A stretch of 47,651 bases of DNA from Thermodesulfobacteriota bacterium (GCA_028282925.1 JANQGV010000269.1:1-47651); one strand, 5' to 3'; positions 26,437 through 34,129 are shown, counted from the stretch's first letter. The notes: a model not told the origin generated them from the letters alone. Translations and numbers: made by a program.

Positions 26437-26862
26437 TTATTGAATGGTTTTTTTTGTTTTTTTGACTGTGCCTAGCAGGTCTATCGTTCCGCTGTAAAGT
26501 TTTAAAATATTAATCATTTTAGTAACAGGAAACCAATCAAGTTCCCACTCATCTACTTTACCATTGACTCCTACAATATGAACCAAACCTCTATTTTGAT
26601 TTATTTTGGGAGGATGAAAAGTATAATGGGGATCTGCTATGTCATCAATGTTTGATTTCCCCTGTCGAAGAGTTTGAACATGGTTGTCAAAAAAACCCTG
26701 CTGTTGGATTGCAGAACCAAATTCAGTTATTTTTATAACCTTGGTTAAAAGGCCGATGGAAAAGGAACCATCTTCTAAAAATTCAATCCAACAAAAGGGA
26801 TGAATCACATTGCCATTCTTCAGGTAAAGACGCTGTCTTTTAAAAAATTTGACACCAGGCAT
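26437..26862 (-). CDS. hypothetical protein of the AT-rich island
   Basis: A 141-aa protein, no family recognised, no signal peptide or membrane segment. It is basic at the ends and beta-rich (FIEL-like strands WIEFLEDGSFSIGLL and VHIVGVNGKVDEWELDWFP). No ribosome site stands before the ATG, so both the start and the reality of the gene are less sure. It lies upstream of the TIR-like gene in the same direction but with a 313-base gap, so co-transcription is uncertain. Confidence 0.5.
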   Translation of the reverse strand: MPGVKFFKRQRLYLKNGNVIHPFCWIEFLEDGSFSIGLLTKVIKITEFGSAIQQQGFFDNHVQTLRQGKSNIDDIADPHYTFHPPKINQNRGLVHIVGVNGKVDEWELDWFPVTKMINILKLYSGTIDLLGTVKKTKKTIQ

Positions 26863-26943
26863 TTTTTATTTTCATTGATCGAGGTTGCCCAATTTGGGAA
26901 ACACATGCAGCATTGGATAAATAAAAGCGCTTACTGTTGATTA

Positions 26944-27190
26944 ATTACGGGCTTTATCGGTCCCATTGCAACGCAGCCGAGTGCAACGATTGAAGGAGGA
27001 GATAAGGGTCGACATGTTTGAGTCCCGCTTTTCAGGGGCGAGTTTGTTGACCCGCCGACTGAAATCGTGCCGCGAGGGTATCCCGCCTGTCTCTTGGCGG
27101 GACAAGGTGCAGGGCGCCTTTTCTTTCCCCCCTTTCTTTGGAGCGAGCAAAGAAAGGGGGTAGAAGACGCGTAGCGTCTTATAAATCAGC
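26944..27190. repeat. dispersed structured repeat, family C, copy 1
   Basis: About 245 bp, alignable with 39359-39595 and 46476-46696. It starts with CCCATTGCAACGCAGCCGAG, continues through GGGTCGACATGTTTGAG and GGGGCGAGTTTGTTGACCC, and holds four hairpins. These are around CAGGGGC, CCCGCC/GGCGGG with a variable loop, CCCCCTTTCTTTG (27128-27140) paired with CAAAGAAAGGGGG (27148-27160), and GACGC-GTA-GCGTC. It marks the right end of the AT-rich island. Short reading frames across it are not taken as genes. Confidence 0.8.
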
Positions 27191-27246
27191 AGGAAAAGCC
27201 TACCCGGGTGCATTAACTGCGGCTGTTGTTTTCTTATTAAAAAAGG

Positions 27247-27696
27247 TTAGAGATAACCGTTTTCACCGAGATACTGCTTCCACTCCCCTATAGCCCTTTC
27301 AGCATCTTCCGGCTCATCCTCTTCATCGATCAGCCCCTCTTCACGGCCGGTAATGGATTGCAGGGCCCGGCTCAGCAGGAACCTGAGGTCGGTATGCTGC
27401 TCGATCCGTCCCAGTATCTTGGGAATATCCCGGGGCGTGCCCAGGTCTGCCAGGTATTCGGCAACTTCCATGCGTACCATGTAATCCGGATCTTTCAGAA
27501 GCTTCATCACATCATCGTGGGATTCGGCATCATTGCCTTCGCGCAGCGCGGCCACCGCAGCGGAACGCTCATCGGGGATATCGGAGGCAAGTGCTTCCAG
27601 TATCTGGGGACGGTAATACTCTAGATTGCCGGAAGCGGTTGAAACAGCCCCTGACCAGGACTTCTTGACCAATTGCTCGAACGTTTTATGACCCAT
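27247..27696 (-). CDS. HEAT-repeat protein
   Basis: Cytoplasmic 149-aa protein with about three HEAT-like helical pairs (PDERSAAVAALREGND, PDYMVRMEVAEYLADLG, TDLRFLLSRALQSITG) and an acidic C-terminal tail (EGLIDEEDEPEDAE). HEAT repeats provide protein-binding surfaces; the partner is unknown. A good AAGGAG lies eight bases upstream. It is downstream, in the same direction, of the three Cys-rich lipoprotein genes but separated from them by a terminator, so it is likely its own unit. Confidence 0.8.
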   Translation of the reverse strand: MGHKTFEQLVKKSWSGAVSTASGNLEYYRPQILEALASDIPDERSAAVAALREGNDAESHDDVMKLLKDPDYMVRMEVAEYLADLGTPRDIPKILGRIEQHTDLRFLLSRALQSITGREEGLIDEEDEPEDAERAIGEWKQYLGENGYL

Positions 27697-27816
27697 AGCA
27701 GCAACTCCTTGTATGAACCATATATCAAACCTTCAAAACAACCTGTTCTTTCCTTTCATAGCATATCAGAAGTCCGAAGTAAACTACCGGCAGGAAAGAA
27801 AACGAGGAACATACAA

Positions 27817-27852
27817 ACAAAAAACCCGGGTTGCCGCAGAGGGCGTCCCGGG
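27817..27852 (-). terminator. intrinsic terminator after lipoprotein gene 1
   Basis: On the minus strand, CCCGGGACGCC pairs with GGCAACCCGGG, then a run of six T and GTTTGT. A second GC-rich hairpin (GGGCCCGAGCGGCCC) lies just before it, at the stop codon. Confidence 0.85.
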
Positions 27853-27896
27853 TCCGGGTTACCGCATCAATGGCCGGGCCGCTCGGGCCCGATTAT

Positions 27897-28634
27897 TTAA
27901 TCGCACGCATTCATCGCTGCGCCCACACAGCTCCTGCCGGCCGGATTCCAGACCTGGCAGTTGTACGGGCACTCCTGCGGCGGCACAAAATCGGGGCAAT
28001 CGAACTCTTTCTGCTCGTCATAGAAGCAATTATTACGACAAGCAGTATACGCCGCATCACAGTCGTTCATACATTTCTCATGTTTATCAGGGTTGGTTTC
28101 GTTGCGGCATCCTTCATGACAATCGGTATATGAATCGTAACAAGTATCGAAACACGGATCAAAGGTGTTGTCACAGCAGGTATTACACGAATTATTTCCC
28201 GGAAGGCAGCCGTTCGTGCAGTCGTTATACGACCCGGTATAGGGGCCGTCTGTGGGCACCGAAAAATCATCTTCATAGGCGGTGAAGTTGATATCGGCTG
28301 TGTTGCCCGTCACCTCTACCTTTTGGGTAACGGGATCAAACAGATACCCTTCCAGCGCGGCATACACAATGTAGCTGCCTGCGGCAAGGCCCGTAAAGGT
28401 GTATGTGCCGCTTGCATCGGTGGTGACTATGGTGTAGTCGTCTTCGGTTGTCTCGTTGCCCATGGTGGCATTGTCCGCAGCATTAAACAAAAGAATGCTC
28501 ACCCCTTCGGCCCCGCCGCCGGTGTCGTGCCAGCTAACCGTTCCGCTCAGTGTGAACTGGTCGGTACATGCGGCCGTAAAAAAGGCGATTATGGCGATAG
28601 TCATCAGTGCTGCAAGCATCTTTGTTTGTTTCAT
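27897..28634 (-). CDS. Cys-rich lipoprotein with carboxypeptidase-regulatory-like domain, paralogue 1
   Basis: Lipoprotein of 245 aa: signal peptide ending TAAC (lipobox, Cys23). One beta-sandwich domain of the carboxypeptidase-regulatory/Cna-B type follows (about residues 29-115: LSGTVSWHDTGGGAEGVSI, TTDASGTYTFTGLAAGSYIV). Then comes a tail of about 120 residues with 18 Cys. Many of these are in CX3C pairs, with CX3C-X6-CX3C units (CFDTCYDSYTDCHEGC and CMNDCDAAYTACRNNC) typical of disulfide-linked helical hairpins, and the tail ends FDCPDF...CPYNC...WNPAGRSC. Function unknown. It is the most downstream of three paralogues (27.9-30.6 kb) with near-identical N-termini. A clear AAAGGAGAG site precedes the ATG. 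Confidence 0.85.
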   Translation of the reverse strand: MKQTKMLAALMTIAIIAFFTAACTDQFTLSGTVSWHDTGGGAEGVSILLFNAADNATMGNETTEDDYTIVTTDASGTYTFTGLAAGSYIVYAALEGYLFDPVTQKVEVTGNTADINFTAYEDDFSVPTDGPYTGSYNDCTNGCLPGNNSCNTCCDNTFDPCFDTCYDSYTDCHEGCRNETNPDKHEKCMNDCDAAYTACRNNCFYDEQKEFDCPDFVPPQECPYNCQVWNPAGRSCVGAAMNACD

Positions 28635-28870
28635 GGCATCTCTCCTTTAGATTTTTTAAAAGCACACCAAGTTTACCGTATTATTACTATTGTTTCGGTT
28701 GTAGGCCGTAAACTATTAGGATAATCTTGCCCTTTAAAAGTGGCGCATCGCTTATAGATAACACATGTTTTTTTATATTTCATGCCGACACAACATGCCT
28801 TAAAAGTCATGCATTATCCAACAGATAATAAAACTGCCCGCCTGCGGGGAAGAAAGCAGAGCACATACAA

Positions 28871-28908
28871 ACAAAAAAGGCCCGGGATGCTGCAAAAGGC
28901 ATCCCGGG
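28871..28908 (-). terminator. intrinsic terminator after lipoprotein gene 2
   Basis: On the minus strand, CCCGGGATGC (28899-28908) pairs with GCATCCCGGG (28881-28890), followed by CCTTTTTTGTTTGT. It matches the terminator after paralogue 1 in layout and flanks, so the terminator was duplicated with the gene. Confidence 0.88.
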
Positions 28909-28953
28909 TCCAGGGTTACTGTACCAAAGGTCGGGCCGCTCCGGCCCAATCAA

Positions 28954-29688
28954 TTAAAAATTACACCCGTTCATCGGGGCGCCGGCACACGACCTGCTGG
29001 CCGGATTCCACATCTGGCAGTTGTACGGGCACGTCTGCGGCGGCATGAAATCGGGGCAGTCAAATTCTTGCTCCACTACATAGTTGCAATTATTATAACA
29101 ACCATCGCGTGCCAGACGACAAGCCTCTACGCAGTCCAGATAGTTATAATCATAGGGGTCGCAATTGTCGGAACACGTGGTATACCCATTAAAGCAGCCA
29201 GTAAAACACGGGTCAAAGTTCGAATCGCAGCAATTACTGCACTCATTAACCCCCGGCCGGCACCCGTTAATACAGTCCATATACGCTCCGGTATAGGGCC
29301 CGTTAGAAGGCGCCTCGAAGGTATTTTCATAGGCGGTAAAGTCAATATCGGCTGTTTTGCCCGTTATCTCAACCTCCAGGTTGGCCGGATCGAAGGTATA
29401 CCCTTCCAGCGCTGCATACACAATGTAGCTGCCGGCACTCAGGCCCGTAAAGCTGTACTTACCGTCTTTACCGGTGGTGACTATGGTGTAGTCGTCTTCG
29501 GTTGTCGTGTTGTCCATGGTGGCATTGTCTGCGGCATTAAACAGGATCACGCTCACCCCTTCGGCCCCGCCGCCGGTATCATGCCAGGTAACCGTTCCGC
29601 TCAAGATGAGCTGATCCGTGCATGAGACCGTAAAAAAGGCCAGCAAGGCGGTAATTATCAGTGCTGCCAACATCTTTGTTTGTTTCAT
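28954..29688 (-). CDS. Cys-rich lipoprotein with carboxypeptidase-regulatory-like domain, paralogue 2
   Basis: Lipoprotein of 244 aa; the ATG at 29688 has the same AAGGAGAGATGCA site as paralogue 1 and gives the same N-terminus (MKQTKMLAAL). Lipobox VSC, then the beta-sandwich domain (LSGTVTWHDTGGGAEGVSV) and a tail with 18 Cys. The Cys positions are kept but the loops differ widely from paralogue 1 (CFTGCFNGYTTCSDNC, CVEACRLARDGCYNNC). The ending FDCPDFMPPQTCPYNC is shared. The conserved front and diverged Cys-rich tail suggest duplication followed by tail diversification. Its own terminator follows, so it is not in an operon with paralogue 1. Confidence 0.85.
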   Translation of the reverse strand: MKQTKMLAALIITALLAFFTVSCTDQLILSGTVTWHDTGGGAEGVSVILFNAADNATMDNTTTEDDYTIVTTGKDGKYSFTGLSAGSYIVYAALEGYTFDPANLEVEITGKTADIDFTAYENTFEAPSNGPYTGAYMDCINGCRPGVNECSNCCDSNFDPCFTGCFNGYTTCSDNCDPYDYNYLDCVEACRLARDGCYNNCNYVVEQEFDCPDFMPPQTCPYNCQMWNPASRSCAGAPMNGCNF

Positions 29689-29846
29689 TGCATCTCTCCT
29701 TTTGATTGTCAAAAACGTACTGTATTCACCTCAGCATAAATCTACTTGTTTCGGCTGCAAGCCGCAAACTATGCGCCTGTATCCGTTTCTTCACAAAAGC
29801 ATCGCTCTCTATGTCAAAAGTCAAATCGCCGAGTCCTGAGAGCTGT

Positions 29847-30629
29847 TTATCCGCATTCGTCATTCGCCGGGCCTTCACACGACCGCTTGGCCGGATTCCA
29901 GGTCTGGCAGTTGTACGGGCACTCCTGCGGCGGCATAAAATCGGGGCAGTCGAACTCCATATGTATATCATAGGTACACATCATAATACATGTACCACAT
30001 TCCTCCTCACAACCGGCCGTACAATCGTCCCAGCACTCCCTCTGCTCTAAGGAGGGGGGATAACACTTGTCATCACACTCGTCATCACAGACATCATGCT
30101 CATCCCCGCAATTATCAGTACAAAGTTTAACTTCCGGACCAAAAGTATCGTGACAGCAGGTTTTACACGGATTATCTCCCGGGAGGCAGCCATTCGAACA
30201 GTCGGTATACGACCCGGTGTAGACGGTGCCATTGTCCGGGTCGTTTGAAGGCACCTCAAAGTCATCTTCATGGGCGGTAAAGTCAATATCGGCTGTTTTG
30301 CCCGTTACCTCAACCTCACGGTTGGCCGGATCGAAGGTATACCCTTCCAGCGCGGCATACACAATGTAGCTGCCCGCACTCAGGCCCGTAAAGGTGTACT
30401 TACCGTCTTTATCGGTGGTGACTATGGTGTAGTCGTCTTCGGTTGTCGTGTTGTCCATGGTGGCATTGTCCGCGGCATTAAACAGGATCACGCTCACCCC
30501 TTCGGCCCCGCCGCCGGTGTCATGCCAGGTAACCGTTCCGCTCAAAATGAACTGGTCGGTGCATGCGGCCGTGAAAAAGGCCAGTAAGGCGGTAATTATC
30601 AGTGCCGCAAGCATCTTTCTGTGTTTCAT
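29847..30629 (-). CDS. Cys-rich lipoprotein with carboxypeptidase-regulatory-like domain, paralogue 3
   Basis: Lipoprotein of 260 aa with lipobox TAAC. The beta-sandwich domain is nearly identical to paralogue 2. The tail is the longest of the three and has 21 Cys, with an insert of extra pairs (CDDECDDKC, CWDDCTAGCEEECGTC), many flanked by Asp and Glu. The shared ending FDCPDFMPPQECPYNC...NPAKRSC is present. The ATG has a weaker AAAGAGG site. An odd Cys count allows one free thiol or an intermolecular bond. Metal binding is possible because of the acidic Cys clusters, but this is inference. The intergenic stretch 30630-31027 shows no gene. Confidence 0.85.
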   Translation of the reverse strand: MKHRKMLAALIITALLAFFTAACTDQFILSGTVTWHDTGGGAEGVSVILFNAADNATMDNTTTEDDYTIVTTDKDGKYTFTGLSAGSYIVYAALEGYTFDPANREVEVTGKTADIDFTAHEDDFEVPSNDPDNGTVYTGSYTDCSNGCLPGDNPCKTCCHDTFGPEVKLCTDNCGDEHDVCDDECDDKCYPPSLEQRECWDDCTAGCEEECGTCIMMCTYDIHMEFDCPDFMPPQECPYNCQTWNPAKRSCEGPANDECG

Positions 30630-31027
30630 TGCCTCTTTCTTTCACTGTTTTCAAAAACGTACCGAAATAACTTCAGTATATATAGCATCGGCTCCAAAAC
30701 GCAGACTATGAGGACTAATCCCTTCCTTCTCAAAGTTTTCGCACTGTCTATACATGGCATATTTCATGCCGACCGAGCACAACTAAAAAACCATGTAATA
30801 TCAATGCATTAAATCACCAGGGCGCAATAAACCGCGTGCCAACCTGCAGACCCGCCTGCCTGCAAAGTTGGCAGGCAAAAAGCCATATACAACGGTCCTT
30901 ATAGTCTGGATTTGCCGTAAGGAATACGGAGAGTGAAAGCGAAGGAGTTAAGCGCTTTAGTCCCTGCGAGGGGTGTCAAATAGCAAGCGCTTCGCTATGA
31001 CAACCTGTGTTTCTAAAACCGTTTAAA

Positions 31028-31119
31028 AGTATGATATCAGGTATCATGAGGAGCGAGGCGTACTTGGTTTGACGAAAGGTGAGCGCAACGCCCCAGATGG
31101 GCGTTCTCCAGCAGTCTCC
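31028..31119. repeat. degenerate family-B repeat, copy 5
   Basis: The block GAGGAGCGAGGCGTAC, then GACGAAAGGTGAGCGCAACG, AGATGGGCGTTCTCC and AGCAGTCTCC, matches the right half of other copies. The left outer arm is unclear and the left half is diverged. The right arm ends five bases from the TAG stop of the histone-deacetylase-family gene. Confidence 0.6.
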
Positions 31120-31124
31120 CGGCG

Positions 31125-31871
31125 CTACCCGGCCATCATTCCTTTTAACAGCGCCGCCACATTGGTCCCCAGCACATCATGGTTGTACCCTCCCTCAAGC
31201 AGCGCAAAGCACCCGCCTCCACTCCGCTCGGCGGCCCGGCGCACCCAGGTGCCGAAGGTGGTATAGTCCTCGGTTTCCAGCAGACCGCCCCAGTCGTCGA
31301 TATGGTGATCGAAACCGGCCGAGATACCGATGATGTCCACCTCCAGCCCGGCAAGTGCCGTCTTTACTTCATCCAGGTAGGATTCCCTCTTGTGGGAAGA
31401 AGGATTTAAAAGTGTAACCCATCCCGTATCACCCAGGATATTAACGTTGCCGTCGCCGAAATGATAATCGAAATCAAGCACAAAAGCGGTCTTGATGAGC
31501 CCTTCCTGTTTAAGGGCGGTAAGGGCGATTGACATGTTGTTGAAAAAGCAGAATCCCCAGGCACTGTTGCCTGACGCATGATGCCCGGGCGGCCGAATGC
31601 AGGCAAAGGCAGGCTCTTGCAGCCCGGTGCGGGCCGCCTCTATGGCACCCCCGGCTGCCAGGGCCGCAATATCATACAGCCCCTCGCCCTTGACGGTTGC
31701 GATATGCGAAGCAGTGTGCACCGCCGCAATGGCCGCTGCCGGGGCCGGGTCCGGCACAACAAACTCGGCCATGGGCGCAACGGCCTCCACAACCGCTTCC
31801 ATGCGCCCCTCGGCTGCTGCCGGGTCCATGGTATAAACACTGTAAAAATCATCGTGGAAATACACTTTCAT
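31125..31871 (-). CDS. short histone-deacetylase-family hydrolase
   Basis: Zinc-dependent amidohydrolase of the arginase/deacetylase fold, likely removing acetyl groups from lysine or a polyamine. Motifs: RPPGHHA with His97-His98, metal ligands DFDYHFGDG (Asp133, His/Asp137 region), SAGFDHH (Asp188) and the LLEGGY loop with the transition-state Tyr. The metal-site segment reads DFDYHFGDG instead of the common D-x-D-x-HHGNG, so one His is Phe. At 248 aa it is shorter than acetoin-utilisation-type relatives (about 300-380 aa). A GAGGAG site precedes the ATG. It lies 57 bases after a Sir2-family gene on the same strand, so two unrelated deacetylases are probably co-transcribed. Confidence 0.9.
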   Translation of the reverse strand: MKVYFHDDFYSVYTMDPAAAEGRMEAVVEAVAPMAEFVVPDPAPAAAIAAVHTASHIATVKGEGLYDIAALAAGGAIEAARTGLQEPAFACIRPPGHHASGNSAWGFCFFNNMSIALTALKQEGLIKTAFVLDFDYHFGDGNVNILGDTGWVTLLNPSSHKRESYLDEVKTALAGLEVDIIGISAGFDHHIDDWGGLLETEDYTTFGTWVRRAAERSGGGCFALLEGGYNHDVLGTNVAALLKGMMAG

Positions 31872-31928
31872 ACGCGTCTCCTCGTCATAATATCCCTGCC
31901 GCCATGCAGGCTCTTTGAAATCAAAAGC

Positions 31929-32699
31929 CTAACGTCTCGCTCTCCGCCCTTTATCCAACTCTTCCAGCACCCGCGGCAGCACCTCCCCGGCCTTTTCCCG
32001 AATCAACACATCGGCCATACCGTCGCAGGGCGTTTCCGAAAGGTTTATAATGGCCAAAAATGCACCGTTCTGCTTGGCGAAAACCGGCAACAGGCTTGCG
32101 GGCTGCACCACCAGGGTGGAACCCACCACCAGAAAAACGTCGCAGGTCTGCGACAACTCTACGGCCCGGGTGTATTCGTCTTCAGGAAGACTCTGGCCGA
32201 ATGAGACTGTGTCCGATTTGAAAAAGCCGCCGCAGTCGCATTCCGGCGCAGCATCCCCGCACTCAATCCGCTGCTGGATTTCGTGGATGGAGACCACGGC
32301 GTCACAGCTCATGCAGCGCGCCCGCAGGGTGTTGCCGTGCAGTTCAATCACCCGGTCTTCGGGAAGACCTGCGGCCTGGTGCAAGCCGTCGATATTCTGG
32401 GTAATAACGGCTTCGAGCATTTTTTTTTCGTAGAGGGATACAAGGGCCTCATGGCCGGGATTAGGCTCGGCCTTTACCAGGTCGGGGTAGAGCTCGGCTT
32501 TCCTGCTCCAGTAGGTGACCCGGGAGTCGCGCGACGACATGAACTCATCAAAGGTGACCGGTTTATAGTTTTCCCAGATACCGCCTTTGCTGCGATAGTC
32601 GGGGATACCGCTTTCGGTGGAAATGCCGGCTCCGGTAAAAACAATATTGACACCGCCTGCGGCAAGCCGACTGCTTATCTGTTTAACCGTGTCGTCCAT
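31929..32699 (-). CDS. Sir2-family NAD-dependent protein deacylase
   Basis: NAD-dependent lysine deacylase (sirtuin). NAD-binding GAGISTESGIPDYR (about residues 23-36), TQNIDGLH (100-107), the catalytic His of ELHGN (about 121), a zinc site CMSC (129-132) with CDC (154-156), and the VVGSTLVVQPAS segment near the C-terminus are all present. The second zinc half is CxC rather than CxxC. The ATG at 32699 is preferred over a TTG at 32714 because it starts at the conserved N-terminal helix; neither has a strong ribosome site. Downstream is the deacetylase-family gene at 31.1 kb, and upstream, 24 bases away, a PilZ gene in the same direction. Confidence 0.93.
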   Translation of the reverse strand: MDDTVKQISSRLAAGGVNIVFTGAGISTESGIPDYRSKGGIWENYKPVTFDEFMSSRDSRVTYWSRKAELYPDLVKAEPNPGHEALVSLYEKKMLEAVITQNIDGLHQAAGLPEDRVIELHGNTLRARCMSCDAVVSIHEIQQRIECGDAAPECDCGGFFKSDTVSFGQSLPEDEYTRAVELSQTCDVFLVVGSTLVVQPASLLPVFAKQNGAFLAIINLSETPCDGMADVLIREKAGEVLPRVLEELDKGRRARR

Positions 32700-32723
32700 A
32701 ACAGTACTACACAACCAGGAAGA

Positions 32724-33104
32724 TTATATGTTCAATACGGTCAGGGATGCCTGCACGATATTGCGCAGCAGCAATTCTTCATGCTTCTGGTCGGGAATGC
32801 TGAGCCTGCCGCCCACAACAACCCTGAACTCTTCCGAGTCCTTCAGTTCCTCAACCCAGGCCACGGTAAGCCGGGCCGGAATAATACCCTCATGCATGGA
32901 CGCCTGAATATCCATTCCTATAACCGTTCCCGGCGGTATCTCCCGGTGCGTGTCCAGGTAGATACGGGTGCCCTCGCGGCTGATATTGACGATTTTTCCC
33001 CGCCCGCCGGTTTTACCGGAAATACTGTACATGGTTTCAAATTCCAGCGGCAACCTCTCCGACCGCCTCCGCTCCCGGCTGTCTGGTGTGTCTGAGGAAG
33101 TCAT
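32724..33104 (-). CDS. PilZ-domain protein (c-di-GMP binding)
   Basis: Small cytoplasmic PilZ protein of 126 aa from the chosen ATG. Both c-di-GMP contact motifs are present: RRRSER (RxxxR type) near residues 11-16 and NISREG (D/NxSxxG type) about residues 40-45. It should therefore bind c-di-GMP made by cyclases such as the one at the left end of the window. The frame is open to 33218, but the extra N-terminus has no typical features. The GGAGAGGTG site is a little far (about 12 bases) from the ATG. It is first in a row with the Sir2 and deacetylase genes. Confidence 0.88.
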   Translation of the reverse strand: MTSSDTPDSRERRRSERLPLEFETMYSISGKTGGRGKIVNISREGTRIYLDTHREIPPGTVIGMDIQASMHEGIIPARLTVAWVEELKDSEEFRVVVGGRLSIPDQKHEELLLRNIVQASLTVLNI

Positions 33105-33335
33105 AATCGGCGTTTGCACCTCTCCTGAAAGTAATGATGTTTTCAGAGCGTCCCACCCCATCGGCGGGTACGGCCGATGACGGAAAACGTCGCATTGAAC
33201 TCCTGAAAAAACTAGCACTCAATGTTCCGGAAAGCTACTAAAATTTTTCCGTCGAATCGGGTGCCGAAGCAAAGGGATATTGATACTGTACGGAATTCTT
33301 TTTCACATTCAGAAACGATGGGGGAAACTTTTGAT

Positions 33336-33373
33336 CCTGTAAGAAAGCGCCCTTTTGGGCGCTTTCTTACAGG
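33336..33373. terminator. strong hairpin terminator after the cold-shock gene
   Basis: CCTGTAAGAAAGCGCCC (33336-33352) and GGGCGCTTTCTTACAGG (33357-33373) form a perfect 17-bp stem around a four-base loop. It lies 14 bases after the csp stop. The CTTTCTTAC run on the 3' side makes it work as an intrinsic terminator in both directions. The rest of 33219-33335 has no gene. Confidence 0.9.
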
Positions 33374-33387
33374 CTTGATATGCAGGT

Positions 33388-33588
33388 TTATTTTGAGGTG
33401 ACTTTTACCGCTTGAAGACCTTTGGGTCCTTCTTCCACTTCAAAGGTCACTTCCTGCCCTTCGGACAGCGTACGGTAACCTTCTCCCTGAATTGCCGAAA
33501 AGTGTACAAATACATCACCATGTTCGCCGGATTCAATAAAGCCATAACCTTTTTTTTCGTTGAACCATTTTACACGACCATCAGCCAT
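33388..33588 (-). CDS. cold-shock protein, CspA family
   Basis: A 66-aa single cold-shock domain that binds single-stranded nucleic acid. RNP1 (KGYGFI) and RNP2 (VFVHF) are intact and the length is normal. Such proteins melt RNA structure and can act as transcription antiterminators. A strong AAGGAGG lies nine bases before the ATG. The leader holds a terminator-like hairpin just upstream of the ribosome site (33610-33650), which allows autoregulation (see findings). Transcribed alone; a strong hairpin terminator follows. Confidence 0.96.
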   Translation of the reverse strand: MADGRVKWFNEKKGYGFIESGEHGDVFVHFSAIQGEGYRTLSEGQEVTFEVEEGPKGLQAVKVTSK

Positions 33589-33609
33589 TGGACTTTCCTC
33601 CTTCCGTTA

Positions 33610-33650
33610 AAAAATAAAGCGTATCTGAAGTAGTTGTCCAGATACGCTTT
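33610..33650 (-). promoter_or_regulatory. terminator-like hairpin in the csp leader
   Basis: On the minus strand, AAAGCGTATCTG (33639-33650) pairs perfectly over 12 bp with CAGATACGCTTT (33616-33627) around an 11-base loop and is followed by ATTTTTT. It ends about 10 bases before the csp ribosome site. It could be an attenuator for csp, or the terminator of a transcript coming from the topoisomerase operon 0.5 kb upstream. Confidence 0.6.
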
Positions 33651-33895
33651 CTATATACCAAGAAGAAATTGCTTATGCAATAAAAAATAACATAGTCTTT
33701 TACATATTCTTAAAAATATTATTGCACGCTATCACGCCTGCAACACCCCGGTTTTTCTAAAAAGTATACGGCTAAACAGAACGGCGCCGGCATTCCGACC
33801 GGACATATAACAGAAAGTACCGTTGGATATTTCGACACCCCGCAGGCGACATCCGAACGACCTGCCTCTTGTCGGAATACTTTTGCAGCAACAGA

Positions 33896-34129
33896 AGGCT
33901 TTTGGAAAATGGTCGGATACAAGGCGCGCGAAACGCTGAGGTGGCAACATACAGCCGCGTAGCGGGTGCCTTGTTTTGCCTTTTCAGGGAAAACAAGGAG
34001 CACGTATGTGCGTTGTTTCCTTCCACAGGAAAAAAATCTTTTTCCTGTGGATCATTTGGCGTACTTGTTTGTACGCCGCAGTGACGAAGGGTGAGTGCAA
34101 CGCCGTAGATGGGCGTTTTCCAGAAGCCT
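33896..34129. repeat. stop-codon-associated palindromic repeat, family B, copy 6
   Basis: About 234 bp. Outer arms AGGCTTTTGGAAAA (33896-33909) and TTTTCCAGAAGCCT (34116-34129) complement each other except for one base. Family blocks GATACAAGGCGCGCGAA and CGCAGTGACGAAGGGTGAG are present. The interior holds a perfect 13-bp hairpin (TCCACAGGAAAAA with TTTTTCCTGTGGA, 34022-34051) and GGCGTAC-TTGTTT-GTACGCC at the tip. The last arm overlaps the TAG stop of the top6A gene. Confidence 0.8.

Larger units (their letters stand above)
24943..26940. other. AT-rich island, probable recent acquisition
   Basis: Base composition changes sharply to AT-rich, with A/T runs and frequent AAA/TTT codons, compared with the GC-rich neighbours. 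It ends at a family-C repeat. It contains two genes on the minus strand. The stretch 24943-25304 holds no convincing gene. The stretch 26124-26436 holds no gene or clear signal. No integrase, transposase or attachment site was found at the borders. Confidence 0.7.

Noticed and set aside
26944-27213. 90- and 65-codon frames across the family-C repeat
   Set aside because: Similar short frames recur in each copy but are altered by the hairpin changes; the conservation is of stems, not of the protein.
30850-30876. GCCTGCC/GGCAGGC hairpin as a terminator
   Set aside because: It has no T-run after the stem in either direction; the A-run on the plus strand precedes the stem on the minus strand.
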